The notes under the pieces: generated by a model | The model's input: only the letters and a program-made list of their open reading frames with translations | Database searches by the model: none | What the model was told of the DNA's origin: nothing | Program-made: the position numbers and the translations under genes | Assembly: GCA_013697635.1 (NCBI GenBank) | Contig: JACCWM010000160.1 | Location: forward strand, 1 to 35,117 | Direction of reading: 5' to 3' | DNA length: 35,117 bases | DNA from: Lujinxingiaceae bacterium | Lineage (GTDB): Bacteria > Myxococcota_A > Bradymonadia > Bradymonadales > Bradymonadaceae | Shown: positions 26,233 to 33,235 of the stretch, piece after piece | Numbering within the stretch: position 1 is the first letter of the stretch | Layout of the letters: each line of letters starts with the position of its first letter

Positions 26233-27996
26233 ATGAGTGAATCCTTCGTCGCAAAGAATGCCGGGTACGCGCGCCGCGTGGGCCTGTTGACCCTGCTCGT
26301 CGCCGGCCTGCTGCTCGGCCCGGCCATTGGCTGTGGCGGCTGCTCCGAATCCAAGGACTCTGTGCCCACCAGCAAGGCGGCGCGCGTCGAGCAGATGACC
26401 AGCCGGCTACCCGCCAGCACCGACATGGTCGTGATCGCGGGCGACCTGGTCGAGACGCGACAGACGCTCAATGACTTGCACAGCCGCGTCGGCCAGGTGC
26501 TCCCGGTCGCGCAGCTGATCCAGCAGCAAATCCAGTCCGAGATCGGCGTCAACATCTTGAGCGCCGAGAGCTGGCAGCAGGCCGGCATCGCTCCCAACAG
26601 CGGCCTGGTTTTGGGTATCCTGAATAATCGTCCGATCCTCTTGACCTATGTCGACGATCGCCAGGCCTTCGAGGCCACGATCGTCGAGCGCACCAAGAAG
26701 ACGCTGCGCATCGAGGCTCCGATCAAGAGCGAAGAGATCGCCGGCCAAACGATCAAGTCGGCAAGCCAGACGGCCGGTCGCGACATGGCCTGGTTCTACG
26801 ACGGCAAGCTTGCCATCGTCGCGCTGCCCGCCATCGAGACCAAGGACGCCATGGAGGGCGGCAGCGCGATCGTGGTCGCAAGCCAGCTCGCCTCGCTCAA
26901 GAAAGCCGACTCGCTTCAGCCCACCGCCGGCTTCCAGAAGTTCTACAAGGCCCTGGGCGCGGATTATCCGGTCAGCGCCTACGTCAACGCCGAGCGCTTC
27001 CTCAACTCGACGAGCATGGCAGACTCGCAAAAAGACATGCGCGCGGGCGCCTCGGCATTCGTCAACTGGAGCAAGCAAAACGCTCGCGGCGTCGGCCTGG
27101 GCCTCAAGGCCGAGACCAATCAGGCCAAGCTGCGCGCCTTCATCGATCCGTCCGATGAGATCACCAAGAGCGCGCTCGCTGCGCGCAAGGCACCGAGCTC
27201 GATCAACTGGGAGAGCTTCGCCACTGACAAGACCCTGCTGGGCATCCGCTCCAGCGCCAACTTCCAACAACTCTGGAAGGGCTATCTGGCCAGCCTGCCC
27301 GATGCCCAACGCCGCTCGCTGCAGCGCGACTTGCAGCACATGGGCAAGGATTTCGGCATTGACATCGAGTCCGACGTCTTCTCCGGCCTCACCGGCAATG
27401 CCGTCTTCTTCTTCTACGGCGTCGATCTCGGTGCTCTGATGGGCGGCATGCAAGACGACGTCTTCCAGGCGATCCGCGCCTTTGGTGCCGTAGCCTCGGT
27501 CCAGCTCAACGACCAGGCCACCCTCGAGGCGCTGGTGCAAAAGCTCAACACGGCCGGCAAGGGCATGCTCGGACTTCGCTACCTGGCCGACGAGAGCGGC
27601 GAGCCGGTCGAGTCCATTCAGGTGCTCGAGCTCAAGAATATGGAGTCGACCCCGGGCAGCTTCTACGCCAAGGACGACCGGTTGACCTTCGCCACGGCCG
27701 CCTTCTCGGAGTGGAGCGTGCAGCAGTACCTCACGGACTCGCGCACCGATGCCAAGCTCAGCTCGGCGGCGAACCTCGATCTGGGTAAGCGCTTTGCCAG
27801 CCACGAGGGCTTCCACGGCATCTACATCAACTTTGTGCGCGCCGCCGACCACCTGGGAAGCGCCGTGCCGATCCCGATGGTCCAGCAAACGCTCAACCAG
27901 CTCGAGGAGCTGCTGATCGAGGTCGAGGTCGAAAACGAGGGTATTTTCACCACCGTTACCCTCGATTTGATGCCAGCCCCGGCCGCTGCCCCATGA
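26233..27996 (+). CDS. Large lipoprotein coupled to an ABC exporter, DUF3352-like
   Basis: The 587-aa protein has a signal sequence (LLTLLVAGLLLGPAIGC) ending at a cysteine, so it should be lipid-anchored. The mature part begins with SRLPASTDMVVIAGDLVETR, a segment like that of the DUF3352 family, whose role is unknown. No enzyme motifs are seen, and two similar halves of mixed alpha/beta pattern are suggested. The ATG at 26233 has GGAGAG 7 nt ahead; the frame is open upstream to 26149 without a ribosome site. Its stop overlaps the next ATG (ATGA), so it is made together with the LolD-type ATPase and FtsX-type permease, which suggests a periplasmic partner of that transporter. Confidence 0.7.
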   Translation: MSESFVAKNAGYARRVGLLTLLVAGLLLGPAIGCGGCSESKDSVPTSKAARVEQMTSRLPASTDMVVIAGDLVETRQTLNDLHSRVGQVLPVAQLIQQQIQSEIGVNILSAESWQQAGIAPNSGLVLGILNNRPILLTYVDDRQAFEATIVERTKKTLRIEAPIKSEEIAGQTIKSASQTAGRDMAWFYDGKLAIVALPAIETKDAMEGGSAIVVASQLASLKKADSLQPTAGFQKFYKALGADYPVSAYVNAERFLNSTSMADSQKDMRAGASAFVNWSKQNARGVGLGLKAETNQAKLRAFIDPSDEITKSALAARKAPSSINWESFATDKTLLGIRSSANFQQLWKGYLASLPDAQRRSLQRDLQHMGKDFGIDIESDVFSGLTGNAVFFFYGVDLGALMGGMQDDVFQAIRAFGAVASVQLNDQATLEALVQKLNTAGKGMLGLRYLADESGEPVESIQVLELKNMESTPGSFYAKDDRLTFATAAFSEWSVQQYLTDSRTDAKLSSAANLDLGKRFASHEGFHGIYINFVRAADHLGSAVPIPMVQQTLNQLEELLIEVEVENEGIFTTVTLDLMPAPAAAP

Positions 27997-28760
27997 GAAT
28001 CGTCGTCGAGGGCCTCACCAAGACCTACGGTCAAGGTGAGGCCCAAGCGGGCGTCTTGCACGATCTCAACCTGGTCATCGAGCCCGGCGAGTTCGTCGCC
28101 ATCGTCGGCACTTCGGGCTCGGGCAAGACCACCCTGCTCAACATCTTGGGAGGCCTCGACAACCAATACCGAGGCCAGGTCACGATCGGCGCGCACGCGC
28201 TCTCGGGCCTTGGCGAGCGGGCGCTGGCCGGGCTGAGAAACCGCCACTTTGGCTTCGTCTTTCAAAGCTTCAACCTGCTCGACCACCTCAACGCCGTGGA
28301 GAACGTCGCGCTGCCAGACTTCTTCGCCACCGCCGACAAGGCCGACGGCCCCAGGCTCGCCCCCAAAGAGCGCGCCCTTGCCCTGCTTGAGCGCATGGGC
28401 CTGCTCGACAAGCAAAACGAGCGTCCACCGCGACTCTCCGGCGGCCAAAAGCAACGCCTGGCGATCGCCCGCGCGCTGTTCAACAAGCCCTCGATCATCT
28501 TGTGCGACGAGCCCACCGGTAGCCTCGACCGCAAGACGGGCCTGCAAATCATGGATCTGTTCGAGGAGCTCAACGTCAACGACTCCATCACGTTGCTCGT
28601 CGTCACCCACGAGGAGTACATCGCCCGCATGGCCCGGCGCGTGATCCGCCTCGAGGACGGCCGCGTCGTCTCCGACACGGTCCAGGAGCCGCATCGACCT
28701 GAGCCCGAGCTTGCGATCGCCTCGACCGCCTTGCAACCGGCCACCGAGGAGGCCCAATGA
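27993..28760 (+). CDS. ABC transporter ATP-binding protein, LolD/MacB type
   Basis: The 255-aa ATPase has Walker A GTSGSGKTTLLNILGG, Q-loop region FVFQSFNLLDHLNAVENV, signature LSGGQKQRLAIARAL, Walker B IILCDEPTGSLD and H-loop VVTHEEY, the standard pattern of the LolD/MacB/FtsE group. It overlaps the lipoprotein before it and the permease after it by 4 nt each, so the three are translationally coupled. These ATPases drive mechanotransmission rather than substrate passage through the membrane. Confidence 0.95.
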   Translation: MRIVVEGLTKTYGQGEAQAGVLHDLNLVIEPGEFVAIVGTSGSGKTTLLNILGGLDNQYRGQVTIGAHALSGLGERALAGLRNRHFGFVFQSFNLLDHLNAVENVALPDFFATADKADGPRLAPKERALALLERMGLLDKQNERPPRLSGGQKQRLAIARALFNKPSIILCDEPTGSLDRKTGLQIMDLFEELNVNDSITLLVVTHEEYIARMARRVIRLEDGRVVSDTVQEPHRPEPELAIASTALQPATEEAQ

Positions 28761-30220
28761 GCCCGAACAAGCTCACGCGCCTCGTCGTGCAGTCGATCGC
28801 GCGAAACATGCGCGGCTTCTTGTTCTCCAGCATTGGCATCGTCGTCGGCATCGCCACCCTGCTCTTCTTCACCTCGCTTGGCAGCGGGATCAAGCACGTC
28901 GTGCTCGAGCGCATCTTTGTCGTGCGCCTGCTTGAGGTCGAAAAGAAGTCCTATGATCTGGGCGGCGGCATGCGATCCGGCGGCCTCTTTGGCAGCAAGA
29001 GCCTCGACGATCGCACGGTCGAAGAGCTCAAGCAGCTCGCTGGCGTCAAAGACGTCTACCCCAAGATGAAGTTCACCTTCCCGGCCAGCGCCCGCGGCGG
29101 CAAGCGCCTGCTCGGCCAGGACATGACCGCCGAGCTGATCGCCGACGGCATCCCCTCCGAGCTCGTGCGAGACGAAGTGCGAAGCGATCTGGGCTTTGAA
29201 GACTGGGGCGCCGAGCTCAGCTGCGCCGCCGAGACGCCCTGCCCCGACGGCTTTAGCTGCGAGGCGGCCATCTGCCAGCCCAAAGCCTGCACCGGCGCCG
29301 ATTCCACCACCTGCACGGGCTTTAGCTACTGCCACGCAACGCGTAATGCCTGCGCGCTGCCCATCCCCGTGCTGATCAACCCCACCCTACTCGAGGTCTA
29401 CAACTCCAGCGTGCACACCGCGCTTGGCGGCAGCCGCGGCGCCATGAGCCGCATGCCTCGCCTCTCCGAGGATATGCTGGTGGGCTTTGAGTTCGATGCC
29501 GTCTTTGGCGAGAGCTTCTTGGGCCGCGCCGCACAGGGCGAGAGCACGCGCGAGCGCATGCGCCTGGTGGGCTTCTCCGACAAGGCGATGAACCTGGGCG
29601 TCACCGTTCCGATAGGCTACGTCAAACGCCTCAACGCGCGCTTCTCCGGCGAGCGCGCCGCCGAGGAGTACCACTCAATCGTCGTCGAGACCTCGAGCAA
29701 CGACGCGATCGCCCACGTCGCCTATGCCGTAACCGAGCAAATGGGCCTCTCACTCTCCGAGCGCCACGGCCAGGCCCAGCGCGCCGGCTTGCTCATCATG
29801 CTGATCACGATGGTCTTCAACCTGATCGCGCTGATCATCTTGGCCATCTCCGCGATCAACATCATGCACACGTTTTTGATGATGATCATCGAGCGTCGAC
29901 GCGAGCTCGGCCTGATGCGCGCGCTGGGCGCCACGCGCTCCCATGTGCGCTGGCTGGTGCTTGGCGAGGCCAGCGTGCTCGGGCTGTTCGGCGGCAGCAC
30001 CGGCGCGCTCTTGGGCTATTTGACCACGCGCGCCGTCGACGCCGTCTTCAATCACTACGTCGCCCAGTTCCCCTTCAAGCCCGATAGCCTCTTCTTGCTC
30101 GAAGCCTGGATGCTGCTCGCGAGCATCGGCGTGGCCCTGCTCTTTTGCTGGATCGGCGCTCTGCTGCCGGCCTTTCGCGCCAGCCGCGTCGAGCCCGCAA
30201 GCGCGATCTCCGGGCGCTAG
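28757..30220 (+). CDS. FtsX/MacB-type permease with an inserted Cys-rich module
   Basis: The 487-aa protein has the four-helix layout of MacB/LolC permeases: one helix near residues 17-38, a large periplasmic domain to about 345, and three C-terminal helices (LIMLITMVFNLIALIILAIS, then VLGLFGGSTGALLGYLTTRA, then LLASIGVALLFCWIGALLPA). The cytoplasmic loop MIIERRRELGLMRALGAT is the FtsX signature. Unusually, the periplasmic part carries a cysteine-rich insert at about 155-200 (CAAETPCPDGFSC, CQPKACTG, CTGFSYCHA), resembling the Cys-rich modules of the VCBS lipoproteins downstream. No MacA-type adaptor gene is adjacent. Confidence 0.88.
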   Translation: MSPNKLTRLVVQSIARNMRGFLFSSIGIVVGIATLLFFTSLGSGIKHVVLERIFVVRLLEVEKKSYDLGGGMRSGGLFGSKSLDDRTVEELKQLAGVKDVYPKMKFTFPASARGGKRLLGQDMTAELIADGIPSELVRDEVRSDLGFEDWGAELSCAAETPCPDGFSCEAAICQPKACTGADSTTCTGFSYCHATRNACALPIPVLINPTLLEVYNSSVHTALGGSRGAMSRMPRLSEDMLVGFEFDAVFGESFLGRAAQGESTRERMRLVGFSDKAMNLGVTVPIGYVKRLNARFSGERAAEEYHSIVVETSSNDAIAHVAYAVTEQMGLSLSERHGQAQRAGLLIMLITMVFNLIALIILAISAINIMHTFLMMIIERRRELGLMRALGATRSHVRWLVLGEASVLGLFGGSTGALLGYLTTRAVDAVFNHYVAQFPFKPDSLFLLEAWMLLASIGVALLFCWIGALLPAFRASRVEPASAISGR

Positions 30221-30406
30221 CGCTCCTCCGCGCGAGCAGGCCGGGCGCGCCAGCGCTCTGCGATCTCCGGGACTACGCTTTCATTTCAGCGTGCACACAA
30301 TCATCATTATAACCTGAACCAAACCACCTCGGAATGGATCGCCACGCTGGTAATTGACAGCGTCTTTTGTGGCGTCCGCTCCGCCTGGCCACCTGTGGAC
30401 GACGCC

Positions 30407-32737
30407 ATGACTCCGTTCTCCTTCGGCCGTACTCGATTTGTATTCGCACTGATCGTCGTCTTTGGGCTTGGCAGCGCGCTCTCAGGCTGCTCGAGCTGTA
30501 CCGACGTCATTCCGCCCGTCACGGACCAAGACGACGGCGGGCTATCGATCGATCGCGACGCTTGCGCAGACGACCTTTGCCCGCCGCTCGGGCTCTGCGC
30601 GCTGCAGTATCAGTGCGAGGCGTCTTGTTGCGCGCCAGGCGAACTGTGCATCGAGGGTGCCTGCCATAGCCCTGGGGACTCGTGCCGACACAGCTCACAT
30701 TGCCCGCTAGGCCAAGTGTGCGAGGCCACCCTGGAGCGCTGCATTCCCGAGGCCGGCGAGTGCATCTACAAGCCCGATCTCGACATCTTCGACCCAGTGG
30801 TCTTGACGGCCTGGCGCGCCGATTCGAGCACGCCCGAGCCAGCCTACATGCAGGTGATGATGACGCCGGCCGTGGTCGACATCACCGAGAACGGCAACCC
30901 GGACATCGTCTTCTCCTCGTTTCGCGACAGCGTCTACTACCGCGACGGCATCTTGCGTGCCGTCGACGGACGCACCTTCGAGCCGGTCTTCGATCTGATC
31001 GACGTCGAGCGCCGCGTGCATCCGGGCTCGTCGCTGGCGATCGGTGACATCGATGGCGACGGGCGAAACGAGATCGTGGCCGTGCAGCCCAGCGGCTACG
31101 GGCTGATCGTCTTTGACGACCACACCACCGACTGGGCGATTAAGTGGCGCACCGAGCCCTTTCGCATGCAAGAAGACGGCGCTGTGCTCGTCGATCTCGA
31201 CGGCGACGGCCGCGTCGAGGTCGTCGCGGCCAACCGCGTCTTCGACGGCCAAACCGGCGAGCTCTTGTGTGAGAACTCGGCCGTTGGAAACGCGCCCTTT
31301 CAGTCGGTAGCCGTCGACCTGAGCGGCGACGGACGCCTGGAAGTCTTGGCCGGCAACGGCGCCTTTCGCTTCGAGTCCGACGGCCAGGGCGGCTTTCGCT
31401 GCCCGACCTACTGGCTTCACGAGCATGGCGGCGGCTTTCCGGCCGTCGGCGATTTTGGCACGTTCACCAGCGGCCGACGCGACTTCGACACGCGCGACGG
31501 CATCCCCGAGGTGGTCACGGTCAGTCTCGATGCCTCCCGCCAGATCCAGCTCGTCAACGGCCAGAGCGGCAAGCGTATCTGGGCGGCGAGCATCCCGACG
31601 GCCGGTCACCCGCTCTTCTCGCGCACGCTTTGCGAGTCCAAGACCGGCGCCGGCCCGCCCACTGTGGCCGACTTCAACGGCGACGGGCGCGCCAACATCG
31701 CCACCGCCGGCGCCTGTTTTTACGCCGTCTTCGACACCGACGGCTCGCTGATGTGGAAGATGCCCACCCAGGATTTCTCCAGCCGCAACACCGGCTCGAG
31801 CGTCTTCGACTTTCAGGGCGACGGAAAGGCCGAGGTGATCTACGGCGACGAGTGCTTCTTGCGCGTCTTCGACGGCAGCGGCAACGGCGATGGCACCACC
31901 GACATCCTCTTCGAGGTGGCCAACACCACCGGTACGCTGCGCGAGTTGCCCGTGATCGTCGACGTCGACAACGACTTTCACGCCGACATCGTCGTCACGA
32001 GCAACGACTACTCCAACGGCGCTACCGGCCTTTGCCACCACACCTGGCCGAACTTTCAAGAGCGCGGCGGTGCCTCACGCGGCGTGCGCGTGATCCGCGA
32101 TCGCCACAACCGCTGGGTGAGCACACGCCCGGTGTGGAACCAACACGCCTATCACGTCACCAACGTCTGCGACGGACGCGTCGACGCGCTGTGCCCTGGC
32201 CGCGAGAACAAGCCCGGCGCCATCCCCACTCGCCCCGTCGCAAACCACAGCCTCACCCATCTCAACAACTTTCGCCAGAACGTACAGGGCGAGGCCGACC
32301 TCTTTCATGCTCCGGATTTGACGATCCTCGGCATCGTCTCGCGCTGCGGTGAACTGGGTCTCGAGATCGAGGTCGTCGTCGCCAACCAGGGCGCACGCGG
32401 CGTGCCGCCGGGCCTCGCCGTCGCGCTTTATGCGAGCATCCGGGGCAACGAAGAGCTTGTCACCGTCTTGGAGACCAGCAAATCGCTCGCGCCAGGCGCG
32501 CGCGAGACGCTGCGCTTTGCCTGGAACGACTCGCCGCTCGTGCGTGGCGACGGAACGATCGTCACGCTTCGCGCCCACGCCGATCTCGACGAAAACGAGG
32601 AACAACAGCACGGGGAGTGCAACGAAGACAACAACACGATGAGCATTGCGGCCACGTGCCCGTGCCGAAGCGACCATGATTGCACGCCAGGCAATTGGTG
32701 CACCGAGCGCGCGCAATGCCACCGAGTGCCTCAATAG
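30407..32737 (+). CDS. VCBS/FG-GAP repeat lipoprotein with Cys-rich N-terminus and CARDB domain
   Basis: The 776-aa predicted surface lipoprotein has a signal sequence ending in LSGC. Residues 45-115 are a cysteine-rich module (about 12 Cys, such as CCAPGELCIEGAC and CPLGQVCEATLERC). A beta-propeller of FG-GAP/VCBS type follows, with acidic Ca-binding loops DIDGDGRNEIVAV, DLDGDGRVEVVAA, DLSGDGRLEVLAG, DFNGDGRANIATA and DFQGDGKAEVIYG. Then WNQHAYHVTNVCDG leads to a CARDB-like Ig domain (PDLTILGIVSRC to the acidic DLDENEEQ) and a short Cys-rich tail. Adhesion or ligand binding is inferred. ATG 30407 is preferred; GTG 30395 would add four residues. Neither has a strong ribosome site. A very similar gene starts at 33236. 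Confidence 0.88.
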   Translation: MTPFSFGRTRFVFALIVVFGLGSALSGCSSCTDVIPPVTDQDDGGLSIDRDACADDLCPPLGLCALQYQCEASCCAPGELCIEGACHSPGDSCRHSSHCPLGQVCEATLERCIPEAGECIYKPDLDIFDPVVLTAWRADSSTPEPAYMQVMMTPAVVDITENGNPDIVFSSFRDSVYYRDGILRAVDGRTFEPVFDLIDVERRVHPGSSLAIGDIDGDGRNEIVAVQPSGYGLIVFDDHTTDWAIKWRTEPFRMQEDGAVLVDLDGDGRVEVVAANRVFDGQTGELLCENSAVGNAPFQSVAVDLSGDGRLEVLAGNGAFRFESDGQGGFRCPTYWLHEHGGGFPAVGDFGTFTSGRRDFDTRDGIPEVVTVSLDASRQIQLVNGQSGKRIWAASIPTAGHPLFSRTLCESKTGAGPPTVADFNGDGRANIATAGACFYAVFDTDGSLMWKMPTQDFSSRNTGSSVFDFQGDGKAEVIYGDECFLRVFDGSGNGDGTTDILFEVANTTGTLRELPVIVDVDNDFHADIVVTSNDYSNGATGLCHHTWPNFQERGGASRGVRVIRDRHNRWVSTRPVWNQHAYHVTNVCDGRVDALCPGRENKPGAIPTRPVANHSLTHLNNFRQNVQGEADLFHAPDLTILGIVSRCGELGLEIEVVVANQGARGVPPGLAVALYASIRGNEELVTVLETSKSLAPGARETLRFAWNDSPLVRGDGTIVTLRAHADLDENEEQQHGECNEDNNTMSIAATCPCRSDHDCTPGNWCTERAQCHRVPQ

Positions 32738-32777
32738 GGCGACAAAACGGGGGGAATGCACGAGCATGCCGGCTGGG

Positions 32778-32807
32778 TTGGACGTGACGCGTGGCTTCTG
32801 CCATAAT
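32778..32807 (+). promoter_or_regulatory. Candidate promoter of the small Cys-rich secreted protein
   Basis: TTGGAC and CATAAT are spaced by 18 bp, with TG ahead of the -10 (extended -10). The -10 matches at five of six positions. It lies about 54 bp before the start codon, in the 124-bp gap after the first VCBS gene. Confidence 0.55.
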
Positions 32808-32861
32808 CGGCCCCGATTTGGTAGTTCACTGTTCACTACACCAACTGCAACGGAGTTTGTC

Positions 32862-33113
32862 ATGTCCAAGACCATCAAGGGATTGCTCGTCGCCTGTACC
32901 TTCGCCCTCGCCAGTGTTTCGGTCCAGGCCTGGGCCTGTGACGGCCACGCCGACAAGGGGGCCGAGGCCTCCGAGACCACGACGACGGCCACAGCCAAGA
33001 CCACGACCAAGACGGCCAAGTCCGGCGAGTCCGCCTGCGCCTGTGAGAGCAAAGAGCCCTGCGGCTGCGCCAAAAAGTCCGAGGCCAAAGACGGTCAGGC
33101 CGACAAGACCTGA
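32862..33113 (+). CDS. Small secreted Cys-rich protein
   Basis: The 83-aa protein has a clear signal peptide (hydrophobic core LLVACTFALASVSV, probable cleavage after QAWA). The mature part has a Thr/Lys-rich stretch and a cysteine-rich patch CACESKEPCGCAKK with five cysteines, preceded by a lone Cys-Asp-Gly-His. The patch could bind metal or form disulphides. The tail is Lys/Asp-rich. The ATG has GGAG 7 nt ahead, and promoter and terminator are recognisable, so it is a real short transcript. No family is recognised. It stands between two VCBS lipoprotein genes. Confidence 0.7.
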   Translation: MSKTIKGLLVACTFALASVSVQAWACDGHADKGAEASETTTTATAKTTTKTAKSGESACACESKEPCGCAKKSEAKDGQADKT

Positions 33114-33124
33114 GCTTGAACACT

Positions 33125-33167
33125 AGCCGCACGTCCATCCATTGGGCGTGCGGCTTTTCATTTCTTT
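33125..33167 (+). terminator. Rho-independent terminator of the small Cys-rich gene
   Basis: The arms AGCCGCACG (33125-33133) and CGTGCGGCT (33147-33155) pair over 9 bp around a 13-nt loop. They are followed by a run TTTTCATTTCTTT. It begins 11 bases after the stop codon. It also isolates the second VCBS lipoprotein gene from the first. Confidence 0.9.
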
Positions 33168-33235
33168 ATTAGGCATCCCTTCTCACATTGCGCTTCGCCC
33201 GGTGCACGCACACCGTGCGCCAGATCTGGGCATTT

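Noticed and set aside
30221-30406. Possible promoter and terminator in the gap ahead of the first VCBS gene
   Set aside because: TTCAGC and TATAAC are spaced by 17 bp (30285-30313), but the -35 is weak. AGCGCT repeats after the permease stop could fold but have no U-tract. Neither is strong enough to list.
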